This document shows positions 22,441-34,606 of a DNA stretch of 64,000 bases, piece after piece. Positions within the stretch are counted from its first letter, which is position 1. Each line of letters starts with the position of its first letter. This DNA is from Corbicula japonica (Eukaryota > Mollusca > Bivalvia > Venerida > Cyrenidae). The notes below the pieces were generated by a model, which did not search any database, was not told the origin of the DNA, and saw only the letters and a program-made list of their open reading frames with translations. The stretch lies in contig JAZAYU010000063.1 of NCBI GenBank assembly GCA_038501625.1, positions 124,001 to 188,000 of the forward strand, written 5' to 3'. The position numbers and the translations under genes were made by a program.

Positions 22441-22799
22441 CCTCTCGTCTTGTCAATAAAGAAAAATGTTCTCAGTCAGTTTTGTTATTGTTTATTTTAG
22501 ACTCTTATTTTACAGTACAAATTACACTTAAATGAAAAATACAATTCTTTAGATGATAAAATAACATCAAATACGGCCTGAAAAAAGGGTCTTGAAAGTT
22601 CTTTCCCTTTTTAAAATAGATCGTGTTAAATATACTTTGTCAGCAAATTTTCATATTTCGTTCGATGATTTAAAAACAACAAATGCTAGCTCCAAATGGT
22701 AATATCTTTCATTCCCAATCATAATTTAATCATTGTCATATTGAACGACTTTAAATCGAGGAGGAATATTCCAATAAATATTAAAGGATCAAACTTTCT
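22441..22799. other. Unannotated AT-rich sequence
   Basis: No feature recognised between the 68-bp array and the short tandem repeat. Confidence 0.3.
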
Positions 22800-22809
22800 T
22801 TCTGATGAT

Positions 22810-22945
22810 ATCTTGATCACTTTATTAATGAAATGCGTATATCTTGATCACTTTATTCATGAAATGCGTATATCTTGATCACTTAATATAAATGAAAGGC
22901 GTATATCTTGGTCACTTTATATAAATAAATGCGTATATATGTTAA
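22810..22945 (+). repeat. Short tandem repeat of about 31-33 bp
   Basis: ATATCTTGATCACTTTATT plus AATGAAATGCGT, four imperfect units with small indels, ending in GCGTATATATG. Confidence 0.75.
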
Positions 22946-23060
22946 GATTTGGTTGAAATTGAACCATTTATTCGCTTTGGCAGGAGAGCATCTCATGGTT
23001 TGTTTTCGTCTATGAGTTCTAAAACAAGCGTACGTTCATTTTATAAAACATATTACCAGT

Positions 23061-24128
23061 TCAATATGGGATCCATTCAGAAGGATAGTAGTCTTCATGC
23101 TTTATTTCATAACCCAGTGAACTGTTTGGACGAATATATCCTTTAAAATATAAAGTAGTGCCTCCGGAAAGCCAAGCACCCTACCACCAAAATGTCCCCG
23201 ACGTTACAATTACATGATCACATTGTGTCATGAGCGCCATGTCATCCCCAGGGTCAGTGAATGGACTGAATACAGCATTGCCTTTTATTGAACGATTACA
23301 CCACGGTATGTCATCGCTCAAAACAATAAATGTTACTTGTTGAAAATTGTCTACGTAATATCGCTGTGCATTTTGGATGTCAGTCTCATTTACAACTTCG
23401 CGTCCACTTTTCTTTGCACTCTCATACTCTGAGTCACCACGTCGTACATGTATACAAACACTGGTACTTCCGTTTAGCGACACTTCTTCCATAAACTTTC
23501 TTGCGTGTTGAATGTACTCTTCCTTAAGTCTGAATATTTCTCGTATCTTGTGCCTGCATTTATGAAAATAATTCCACGATTGCAGATACTTGTTTCTAAT
23601 GATCAAACGACTCTTTTGAACAGTTGTAATGTACGCCAAACTTTCCACCTATGCATTTTACTTCAACGTTGGTTGATGACATTGTATTATTTTTTTACCA
23701 TATTTGGTATGTCGAAGTACTTGCTGGTGGGAACTTTGGATGCAGAAACAACAGGAATAAAATTGTATTCGCATGCGTCCGAACAAAGAGGCTAGCTGAA
23801 ACAATTGGTTCCCCATACGGCCAATAGTTCCCTGGATAGATAAAAAGCGATTACAATTACCTGTCACACTTTGGTTATCATCCTTTCTCGAAAGAAAAAT
23901 TTCACTTAAATGTATTGAATCATTCCAGTATAACTTAAAACAAGTTTCTTCTATCGGAGAACTATTCGATTGTAGTCCATGATGATAAACATTAAGCTCA
24001 AGGGTGGTATTAGCCAAGTTCACTTGTTTTCCTGTATATATGTCTGTCAGAACGTTATATAGTATCAATAGCAGAACAATTATTATCAATACCAAACATG
24101 TTAAACTGTTAAACACGTTCCCTGGCAT
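23061..24128 (-). pseudogene. Alpha-1,2-fucosyltransferase-like (GT11) pseudogene
   Basis: A broken single-exon copy of a Golgi galactoside 2-alpha-L-fucosyltransferase-like enzyme, which would move fucose from GDP-fucose to glycan galactose. The ATG at 24126-24128 opens a type II membrane anchor (SLTCLVLIIIVLLLILYNVL). The GT11 N-terminal motif GRMGNQLFQLASL lies about 95 residues on. Near 23795 the frame shifts (SDACEYNFIPVV continues one base over), and it shifts again at the A run near 23690-23698. Stops TAA and TAG lie close to 23649-23660. Further on, the donor-binding motif HVRRGD (about 23433-23450), LSDDIPWC and DMALMTQCDHVIVTSGTF are intact. A stop (TAG at 23181) then replaces a conserved Trp, and the normal tail GAWLSGGTTLYF ... 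YYPSEWIPY follows to the stop at 23061. At about 350 codons it has family length. It has at least two frameshifts and an in-frame stop, so it is not functional as read. The lack of introns may be ancestral or due to retroposition; I saw no poly(A) tract. The 16-kb minisatellite begins about 230 bp upstream of its start. Confidence 0.85.
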
Positions 24129-25832
24129 AGCTAATTTCTTGTTGTAAATATAACTTATGGATATCAAATGAACAGAACGTGGAATCAGCGACTCGTATCG
24201 TAACGCTGACGAAAAGAATCAAGTTTTGTAAAATACTTATTTTTTGCGTTAAAGGAAGCGAACCCTTTTTTTAGTCATGTACATTTTATACAATTACTCG
24301 AGAACACAGAATATAAGGGTGGTTAAAGAACTGACTTGAAATAAACCATATTACGGATGAAAACGTTATACCAGATGAGCCTGTGATAGCATGTCGCTAT
24401 GCCTCAAAACGATAGACCTGATGAAACTATGATAACATGTCTCAATTCCCGAGAAATCATAGGCCAGAAGAACATATGAGAACCTTTCTTAATGCCTGGG
24501 AAACGATCGGCCAAATGAACCTTTTATTACATGTCTCAATATCTGAGAAACGATAAATCTCATGGGCTTTTTAAAACATGTCTCAATGCCTAAGAAACGG
24601 TAGACCTGACGAACCTATGATAACATGTCTCAATGCATGAGAAACGATAGGCCGGCTGAACCTGTTATAACATGTCTCAATGCCTGAGAAACGATAGGCC
24701 TGCTGAACCCGTTATAACATGTCTCAATGTCTTAGAAACTTTAGGTCTGAGAAATCTGTGACAACATGTCTCAATGCCTGAGAAACAATAGACTTGCTGG
24801 GCCTGTTATAACATGTCTCGATGCCTGAGAAACGATAGGCCTGCTGAAACTGTTATAAAATGTCTCAATGCCTGAGAAACGATTGACCTGCTGAACCTGT
24901 TATTACATGTCTCGATGCCGGAGAAACGATAGGCCTGCTGAACCTGTTATAACTAGTCTCAATGCCAGAGAAACGATAGGCCTGCTGAACCTGTTATAAC
25001 ATATCTCGATGCCGGAGTAACGATAGGCCCGCTGAACCTGTTATAACATGTCTCGATGCCTGAGAAACGATAGGCCTAGTGAGCCTGTTATAACATGTCT
25101 CAATGTCTGAGAAACGATAGGCCTGCTGAACCTGTTATAATATGTCTCAATGCCTAAGAAACGATAGACCTGCTGAATCTGTTATAGCATGTCTGGATGC
25201 CTGAGAAACGATAGACCTGCTAAACCTGTTATAACATGTCTCGATGCCTGAGCAAAAATTAGGCCTGCTGAGCCTGTTATAACATGTCTCAATGCCCGAG
25301 AAACGATAGGCCTGCTGAATCTGTTATAACATGTCTCAATGCCTGAGGAACGATAGGCCTACTGAACCTGTTATAGCCTGTCTCAATGCCTGAGAAACGA
25401 TAGGCCTGCTGAACCTCTTATAACATGTCTCGATGCCTGAGAAACGATAGGCGTGCTGAACCTGTTATAAAATGTCTCAATGCCAGAGAAACTATAGTCC
25501 TGCTCTACCTGTTATAACATGTCTCAATGCTTGAGAAATGATAGACCTGTTTAACCTGTTATAAGATATCTCGATGAATGAGAAACGATAGACCTGCTGA
25601 ACCTGTTATAACATGTCTCGATGCCCGAGAAACGATAGGCCTGCTGAATCTGTAATAACATGTCTCGATGCCTGAAAAAGGATACGCCTGCTGAACCTGT
25701 TATAACATGCCCCAATACCTGAGAAACGATAGGCCATCTGAACCTGTTATAACATGTCTCAATCCCCGAGAAACGATAGACCTGCTGAACCTGTTATAAC
25801 ATGTCTCGGTGCCTGAGAAACGATAGGTCTGC

Positions 25833-25836
25833 TTAA
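25833..25836 (+). repeat. TTAA target-site duplication, left
   Basis: TTAA immediately before the left TIR; the same four bases follow the right TIR at 26619-26622. A monomer variant CTGCTTAACCTGTT would be the empty site. Confidence 0.75.
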
Positions 25837-26618
25837 GGTATGACCATCCTAATGAATACCTATATCAAGAAGAGTATCCAAGGGAGGTAACTATAGTAGA
25901 AAATTAGCTTTGAGTTCTGTCATACAAGAGGACCAGGGTTCAAATCCCACTGGAAGCTATTTTTTTTGTAAGCCTAGAGCTTAAATAATTGGCATATTTC
26001 TTTTTTTTTCCTGTGTAATTCTGTCATTGAATATAAAATTCTCATGATTTAAACTAAAATAAGCAAAATAATCAAGATTAAAGGGGTTTTCGCTATCAGA
26101 ATAGTGTTTATTCAAGTCATCCTTTTGAAAATTTCTAAAACTGGACGGTAAACTTCTCTGAAATTTTGTTTAAATTTTGTTTAAGGTATATATTTAAAAA
26201 ATGGTAAATTTTTGTATATTGCACCAATCAGGATTTTGCACAATTTTCATTAATTTAGTCTCGTGAAATATATAAAAATGCATTTTTAAAATTTATTTGG
26301 TCAAAAAATGGCATTTTAAGACAAATTCTTTATTTACATATTATATCTTAAATTGGTTTAGTAAAATATAACATATTTTGGATAAACTGTAAAAAATTAG
26401 GGTTGAATTTATCAATAACAAAAAATATTGTCACCGATTAAAGAATTTGGATACTTTCACGTTTTTTCTCACTTTTTTAAATAAAAAAAGCTAAAAATCT
26501 CAAAAACTACACGGTGAAAATCATTAAAATTTTGCATACATGTCAGTGGTATGAAGCAGTTGATGAAAAAATAATCAGATGTTGGATTCTCAATAGTGCC
26601 CATTAGGATGGTCATACC
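25837..26618 (+). mobile_element. 782-bp TTAA-flanked MITE, piggyBac-like
   Basis: The ends are inverted: GGTATGACCATCCTAATG at 25837 and CATTAGGATGGTCATACC at 26618 (18 bp perfect). TTAA flanks both sides, which is the strict target preference of piggyBac transposases. The interior is AT-rich and non-coding. Near the left end it holds AAGGGAGGTAACT and a tRNA-like box (25937-25947). It must have jumped into the minisatellite after that array had formed, and I saw no second copy in the array. The piggyBac assignment rests on TTAA alone; the TIR start is not the common CCYT. Confidence 0.85.
25905..25966 (+). other. tRNA-like segment with B-box and T-run inside the MITE
   Basis: GGTTCAAATCC at 25937-25947 fits the pol III B-box consensus. 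TAGCTTTGAGT about 32 bp upstream is a weak A-box, and a run of eight T follows about 12 bp downstream. The A-B spacing is shorter than in a true tRNA and I cannot draw a cloverleaf, so this is at most a decayed tRNA-derived piece. Confidence 0.3.
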
Positions 26619-27825
26619 TTAACCTGTTACAACATGCCTCAATGCCTGAGAAATGATAGGCCTGCTGAACATGTTATAACATGTCTCGATGCCTGAGAAA
26701 CCATAGGCCTGCTGAATCTGTTAAAACATGTCTCAATGCCTGAGAAACGATAGACCTGCTGAACCTGTTATTACATGTCTCAATGCCTGAGAAACGATAG
26801 GCCCGCTGAACCTGTTATAACATGTCTCAATGCCTGTGAAACGATAGGCCTGCTGAACCTGTTATTATATGTCTTAATGCCTGAGAAACGATAGGCCTGC
26901 TGAATCTGTTATAACATGTCTCGATGCCTGAGAAACGATAGGCCTGCTGAACCTGTTATAAAATGTCTCAATGCCTGAGAAAGGATAGGCCTGCTGAGCC
27001 TGTTATAACATGTCTTAATGCCTGAGAAACGATCGGCCTGCTGAATCTCTTATAACACGCTCTATGCCTGAGAAACGATAGGCCTGCTGAACCTGTTATA
27101 ACATGTCTCGATGCCTGAGAAACGATAGGCCTGCTGAACCTGTTATAACATATCTCAATGCCTGAGAAACGATAGGCCTGCTGAACCTATGATAACATGT
27201 CTCGATGCCTGAGAAACGATAGGCCTGCTGAACCTGTTATTACATGTCTCAATGCCCGAGAAACGATAGGCCTGCTGAACCTGTTATAACATGTCTCAAT
27301 GCCTGAGAAACGATAGACCTGCTGAACCTGGTATAACATGTCTCGATGCCTGAGAAACGATAGGCCTGCTGAACCTGTTATAACATGTCTCGATGCCTGA
27401 GAAAAGATAGACCTGCTGAACCTGTTATAACATGTCTCGATGCCTGAGAAACGATAGGCCTGCTGAAATTCTAATAACATGTCTCAATGCCTGAGAAACG
27501 ATAGGCCTGCTGAACCGTTATATGATGTCTCATTGCCTGCGAAACGATAGGCCTGCTGAATCTGTTAAAACATGTCTCAATGCCTGAGAAACGATAGACC
27601 TGCTGAACCTGTTATAACATGTCTCAATGCGTTAGAAACTTTAGGTCAAATGAATCTGTGACAACATGTCTCAATGCCTGAGAAACTTTAGGTCTGATGA
27701 ATCTGTGACAACATGTCTCAATGCCTGAGAAACTTTAGGTCTCATGAATCTGTGACAACATGTCTCAATGCGTGAAAAACGATAGAGCTTGTGAACCTGT
27801 GATAATATACCTAAGTGCCTGGGAA

Positions 27826-27943
27826 TCCTTTTTTTAATAACTGTCGTCGGCAAGCGGAAATGTTTTGCATGTTTTAATAAAGCAATTCTAACCCAATATT
27901 CTGACCAAATGTGTTATGATAATTAATATTTGACGTAAAAAAC
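27826..27943 (+). repeat. Array spacer block, copy 1
   Basis: About 120 bp unrelated to the 47-bp unit: AATCCTTTTTTTAATAACTG, TCGTCGGCAAGCGGAAATG, TTTTAATAAAGCAATTCTAA and TAATTAATATTTGACGT. It occurs five times, always bordered by the same diverged monomers (ACTTTAGGTCTGATGAATC). Confidence 0.9.
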
Positions 27944-30900
27944 TGCTGAATCTGTTATAACATATCTCAATGCCTTAGAAATTTTAGGTCTGAGAAATCT
28001 GTGACAACATGTCTCAATGCCTGAGAAACGATAGGCCTGCTGAACCTGTTATAACATGTCTCAATGCCTGAGAAACGTTAGACCTGCTGAACCTGTTATA
28101 ACATGTCTCAATGCCTGAGAAACGATAGGCCTGCTGAACCTGTTATAACATGTCTCAATGCCTGAGAAGCGATAGGCCTGCTGATCCTGTTATAACATGT
28201 CTCAATGCTTAAGAAACGATAGGCCTGCTGAACCTGTTATAACATGTCTCAATGCCCGAGAAACGATAGGACTGCTGAATCTGTTATAAAATGCCTCGAT
28301 TCCTGAGAAACGATAGGCCTGCTGAACATGTTATAACATGTCTCAATGCCTGAGAAACGATATGCCTGCTGAACCTGTTTGAACATGTCTCAATGCCTGA
28401 GAAAGGAAAGGCCTGCTGAACCTGTAATAACCTTGCTCGATGCCTGAGAAACCTGAGGTCTGATGAATCTGTGACAACATGTCGCAATGCCCGAGAAACG
28501 TTAGACCTGCTGAACCTGTTATAACATGTCTCGATGCCTGAGAAACGATAGGCCTGCTGAATCAGTTATAACATGTCTCGATGCCTGAGAAACGATAGGC
28601 CTGCTGACCTGTTATAACATGTCTCGATGATTGGGAAACGATAGGCCTGCTGAGCCTGTTATAACATATCTCAATGTCTGAGAAACGATAGACCTGCTGA
28701 ACCTGTTATAACATATCTCAATGTCTGAGAAACAATAGGCCTGCTGAACCTGTTATAACATGTCTCAATATCTGAGAAACGATAGGCCTGCTGAACCTGT
28801 TATAACATATCTCAATGCCTAAGAAACGATAGACCTGCTGAACCTCTTATAACATGTCTCGATGCCTGAGATACGATAAGCCTGCTGAATCTGTTATAAC
28901 ATGTCTCGATTCTGAGAAACGATAGGCCTGCTGAATCTGTTATAACATGTCTCAATGCCCGAGAAACGATAGACCTGCTGAGCCTGTTTTAACATGTCTC
29001 GATGCATGAGAAACGTTAGACCTGCTGAACCTGATATAACATGTCTCGATGCCTGAGAAACGATAGGCCTGCTGAATCAGTTATAACATGTCTCGATGCC
29101 TGAGAAACGATAGGCCTCCTGAACCTGTTATAACATGTCTCGATGCCTGAGAAACGATAGTCCTGCTGAGCCTGTTATAACATATCTCAATGTCTGAGAA
29201 ACGATAGACCTGCTGAACATGTTTTAACATATCTCATTGTCTGAGAAAGGATAGGCCTGCTGAACCTGTTATAACATGTCGCATTGCCTGAGAGACGATA
29301 GACCAGCTGAACCTGTTATAACATGTCTCAATTCCTGAGAAACGATAGGCCTGCTGAACCTGTTATAACATGTCTCAATGCCTGAGAAACGATAGGCCTG
29401 CTAAACCTGTTATAACATGTCTCAATGCCTAAGAAACGATAGACCTGCTGAACCTCTTATAACATGTCTCAATGCCTGAGATACGATAGGCCTGCTGAAT
29501 CTGTTATAACATGTCTCAATTCTGAGAAACGATAGGCCTGCTGAATCTGTTATAACATGTCTCAATTCCCGAGAAACGATAGACCTGCTGAGCCTGTTTT
29601 AACATGTCTCGATGCCTGACAAACGATAGGCCTGATGAGCCTGTTATAACATGTCTCAATGCCTGAGAACCGATAAGCCTGCTGAGCCTGTTATAACATT
29701 TCTCAATGCCTGAGAAACAATAGACCTGCTGAACCTGTTAAAAAATGTCTCGATGCCTGAGAAACGATAGGCCTGCTGAACCTGTTATAACATGTCTCAA
29801 TGTCTGAGAAACGATATTCCTGCTGAATCTGTTATAACATATCTCAATGCCTTAGAAACATTTAGTCTGAGACTGTGACAACATGTCGCAATACCTGAGA
29901 AACGATAGACCTGCTGAACCTGTTATAACATGTCTCGATGCCTGAGAAACGATAGGCCTGCTGAACCTGTAATAGCATGTCTAGGTGCCTGAGAAACGAT
30001 TGACCTGCTGAACCTGTTATAACCTGCCTCGATGCCTGAGAAAAGATAGGCCTGCTGAACCTGTTATAACATGTCTCAGTGCCCGAGAAACGATAGGCCT
30101 GCTGAATCTGTCATAACATGTCTCAATGCCCGAGGAACGATAGGCCTATTGAAACTTTTATAATCTGTCTCAATGCCTGAGAAACGATAGGCCTGCTGAA
30201 CCTGTTATAACATGTCTCGATGCCTGAGAAACGATAGGCGTGCTGAACCTGTTATAAAATGTCTCAATGCCAGAGAAACTATAGACCTGCTGAACCTGTT
30301 ATAACATGTCTCAATGCCTGAGAAACGATAGACCTGCTGAACCTGTTATAAGATATCTCGATGAATGAGAAACGATCGACAAGCTGAACCTGTTATAACA
30401 TGTCTCGATGCCTGAGAAACGAAAGGCCTGCTGAATCTGTAATAACAAGTCTCGATGCCTGAAAAAGGATAGGCCTGATGAACCTGTTATAAAATTTCCT
30501 AATGCCTGTGAATCGATAGGCCTGCTGAACCTATTATAACATGTCTTAATGCCTGAGAAACGATATGCCTGCTGAATCTGTTATAACATGTCTCGATGCC
30601 TGAGAAACGATAGGCCTGCTGAACCTGTTATAACATGTCTCAATGCCTGAGAAACGATAGGCCTGCTGAACCTGTTATAACATATCTAAATGCCTGAGAA
30701 ACGATAGGCCTGCTGAACCGATGATAACATGTCTCGATGCCTGAGAAACGATAGGCCTGCTGAACCTGTTATTACATGTCTCAATGCCCGAGAAACGAAA
30801 GGCCTGCTGAACCTGTTATAACATGTCTCAATGCCTGAGAAACGATAGACCTGCTGAACCTGTTATAACATGTCTCAATGCGTCAGAAACTTTAGGTCAA

Positions 30901-31074
30901 ATGAATCTGTTATAACATGTCTCAATGCATGAGAAACTTTAGGTCTGATGAATCTGTGACAAAATGTCTCAATGCCTGAGAAACTTTAGGTCTGATGAAT
31001 CTGTGACAACATGTCTGAATGCGTGAAAAACGATAGAGCTTATGAACCTGTGATAATATGTCTAAGTGCCTGGG

Positions 31075-31193
31075 AATCCTTTTTTTAATAACTGTCGTCG
31101 GCAAGCGGAAATGATTTGCATGTTTTAATAAAACAATTCTAACACAATATTCTTACCAAATGTGTTATGATAATTAATATTTGACGTCAAAAA
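31075..31193 (+). repeat. Array spacer block, copy 2
   Basis: Same block as 27826, about 3.25 kb further on, with the same flanking variant monomers. This spacing marks a higher-order duplication. Confidence 0.9.
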
Positions 31194-34100
31194 CTGCTGA
31201 ATCTGTTATAACATATCAATGCCTTAGAAACTTTAGGTCTGAGAAATCTGTGACAACATGTCTCAATGCCTGAGAAACGATAGGACTGCTGAACCTGTTA
31301 TAACATGTCTCAATGCCTGAGAAACGGTAGACCTGCTGAACCTGTTATAACATGTCTCAATGCCTGAGAAACGATAGGCCTGCTGAACCTGTTTTAACAT
31401 GTCTCAATGCCTGAGAAACGATAGGCCTGCTGAACCTGTTATAACCTGTCTCGATGCCTGAGAAACCTGAGGTGTGATGAATCTGTGACAACATGTCGCA
31501 ATGCCCGAGAAACGTTAGACCTGCTGAACCTGTTATAACATGTCTCGATGCCTGAGAAACGATAGGCCTGCGGACTCAGTTATAACATGTCTCGATGCCT
31601 GAGAAACGATAGGCCTGCTGAACCTTTTATAACATGTCTCGATGATTGAGAAACCTTACGCCTGCTGAGTCTGTTATAACATGTCTCAATGCCTGAGAAA
31701 CGATAGGCCTGTTGAGCCTGTTAAAACATACCTCAATGTCTGAGAAACGATAGACCTGCTGAACCTGTTATAACATATCTCAATGCCTGAGAAACGATAG
31801 ACCTGCTGAACCTGTTATAACATGTCTCAATGCCTAAGAAACGATAGGCCTGCTGAACCTGTTATAACATGTCTCAATATCTGAGAAACGATAGGCCTGC
31901 TGAACCTGTTATAACATGTCTCAATGCCTAACAAAGGATAGACCTGCTGAACCTATTATAACATGTCTCAATGCCTCAGATACGATAGGCCTGCTGAATC
32001 TGTTATAACATGTCTCAATGCCCGAGAAACGATAGTCCTGCTGAGCCTGTTTTAACATGTCTCGATGCCTGACAAACGATAGGCCTGATGAGCCTGTTAT
32101 AACATGTCTCAATGCCTGAGAACCGATAAGCCTGCTGAGCCTGTTATAACATGTCTCAATGCCTGAGAAACAATAGACCTGCTGAACCTGTTATAACATG
32201 TCTCGATGCCTGAGAAACGATAGGCCTGCTGAACCTGTTATAACATGTCTCAATGTCTGAGAAACGATATGCATGCGGAATCTGTTATAACATGTCTCAA
32301 TGCCTTAGAAACTTTAGGCCTGAGACTGTGACAACATGTCTTAATGCCTGAGAAACGATAGACCTGCTGAACCTGTAATAACATGTCTCGATGCCTCAGA
32401 AACGATAGGCCTGCTGAACCTGAAATAGAAAGTCTAGATGCCTGAGAAACTACAGACCTGCTGAACCTGTTATAACATGTCTCGATGCCTGAGAAAAGAT
32501 AGGCCTGCTGAACCTATTATAACATGTCTCAATGCCCGAGAAACGATAGGCCTGCTGAACGTGTTATAACATGTCTCAATGCCTGAGGAACGATAGGCCT
32601 ACTGAACCTGTTATAACCTGTCTCAATGCCTGAGAAACGATAGGTCTGCTGAACCTGTTATCACATGTCTCGATGCCTGAGAAACGATAGGCGTGCTGAA
32701 CCTGTTATAAAATGTCTTAATGCCAGAGAAAGTATAGGCCTGCTCAACCTGTTAGAACATGTCTCAATGCCTGAGAATAGATAAACATGCTGAACCTGTT
32801 ATAAGATATCTCGATGAATGGGAAACGATAGACCTGCTGAACCTGTTATAACATGTCTTGATGCCTGAAAAAGGATAGTCCTGCTGAACCGGTTATAAAA
32901 TGTCCCAATGCCTGAGAAACGATAGGCCTGCTGAACCTGTTATAACATGTCTTAATGCCAGAGAAACAATAGGCCTGCTGAATCTGTTATAACATGTCTC
33001 GATGCCTGAGAAACGATAGGCCTGCTGAACTTGTTATAACATGTCTCAATGCCTGAGAAACGTTAGGCCTGAGAAATCTGTGACAACATGTCTCAATGCC
33101 TGAGAAGGGATAGGACTGCTGAACCTGTTATAACATGTCTCAATGCCTGAGAAACGGTAGACCTGCTGAACCTGTTATAACATGTCTCAATGCCTGAGAA
33201 ACGATAGGCCTGCTGAACCTGTTATAACATGTCTCAATGCCTGAGAAACGATAGGCCTGCTGAACCTGTTTTAACATGTCTCAATGCCTGAGAAACGATA
33301 GGCCTGCTGAACCTGTTATAACCTGTCTCGATGCCTGAGAAACCTGAGGTCTGATGAATCTGTTACAACATATCTTAATGCCTTAGAAACTTTAGGTCTG
33401 AGAAATCTGTGACAACATGTCTCAATGCCTGAGAAAGGATAGGACTGCTGAACCTGTTATAAAATGTCTCAATGCCTGAGAAACGGTAGACCTGCTGAAC
33501 CTGTTATAACATGTCTCGATGCCTGAGAAACGATATACCTGCTAAATCAGTTATAACATGTCTCGATGCCTGAGAAACGATAGGCCTGCTGAACCTGTTA
33601 TAACATGTCTCGATGATTGAGAAACCTTTCGCCTGCTGAGTCTGTTATAACATGTCTCAATGCCTGAGAAACGATAGGCCTGTTGAGCCTGTTATAACAT
33701 ATCTCAATGTCTGAGAAACGATATGCCTGCTGAATCTGTTATAACATGTCTCAACGCCTTTGAAACTTTAGGCCTGAGACTGTGATAACATGTCTTAATG
33801 CCTGAGAAACGATAGACCTGCTGAACCTGTTATAACATGTCTCGATGCCTCAGAAACGATAGGCCTGCTGAACCTGTAATAGCAAGTCTAGATGCCTGAG
33901 AAACTATAGACCTGCTGAACCTGTTATAACATGTCTCGATGCCTGAGAAAAGATAGGCCTGCTGAACCTATTATAACATGTCTCAATGCCCGAGAAACGA
34001 TAGGCCTGCTGAACCTGTTATAACATGTCTCAATGCCTGAGGAACGATAGGCCTACTGAAAGTGTTATAACCTGTCTCAATGCCTGAGAAACGATAGGTC

Positions 34101-34606
34101 TGCTGAACCTGTTATCACATGTCTCGATGCCTGAGAAACGATAGGCGTGCTGAACCTGTTATAAAATGTCTCAATGCCAGAGAAAGTATAGGCCTGCTCA
34201 ACCTGTTATAACATGTCTCAATGCCTGAGAAACGATAGACCTGCTGAACCTGTTATAAGATATCTCGATGAATGAGAAACGATAGACCTGCTGAACCTGT
34301 TATAACATGTCTCAATGCATAAGAAACGATTGGCCTGCTGAACCTGTTATAACATGTCTCAATATCTGAGAAACGATAGGCCTGCTGAACCTGTTATAAC
34401 ATGTCTCAATGCCTAACAAACGATAGACCTGCTGAACCTATTATAACATGTCTCAATGCCTGAGATACGATAGGCCAGCTGAATCTGTTATAACATGTAC
34501 CAATGCCCGAGAAACGATAGAACTGCTGAGCCTGTTTTAACATGTCTCGATGCCTGACAAACGATAGGCCTGATGAGCCTGTTATAACATGTCTCAATGC
34601 CTGAGG

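Larger units (their letters stand above)
24360..34606 (+). repeat. Giant minisatellite, 47-bp monomer, forward block 1
   Basis: Head-to-tail copies of a 47-bp unit: CCTGTTATAACATGTCTCAA, TGCCTGAGAAACGATAGG, CCTGCTGAA. Typical variants are CTCGATGCC, GATAGACC, CTGAATCTG and ATATCTC. Because 47 is not a multiple of 3, all three frames rotate and open frames of up to 97 codons arise by periodicity; they are not genes. The block is interrupted by a MITE at 25837-26618 and by two spacers (27826-27943 and 31075-31193). Longer stretches repeat with the same diagnostic variants (for example near 29.8, 32.3 and 33.7 kb), so there is higher-order structure. It starts in the upstream flank of the fucosyltransferase pseudogene. 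Confidence 0.95.

Noticed and set aside
23505..23795. 96-codon plus-strand frame
   Set aside because: Antisense to the fucosyltransferase pseudogene, whose motifs explain the sequence.
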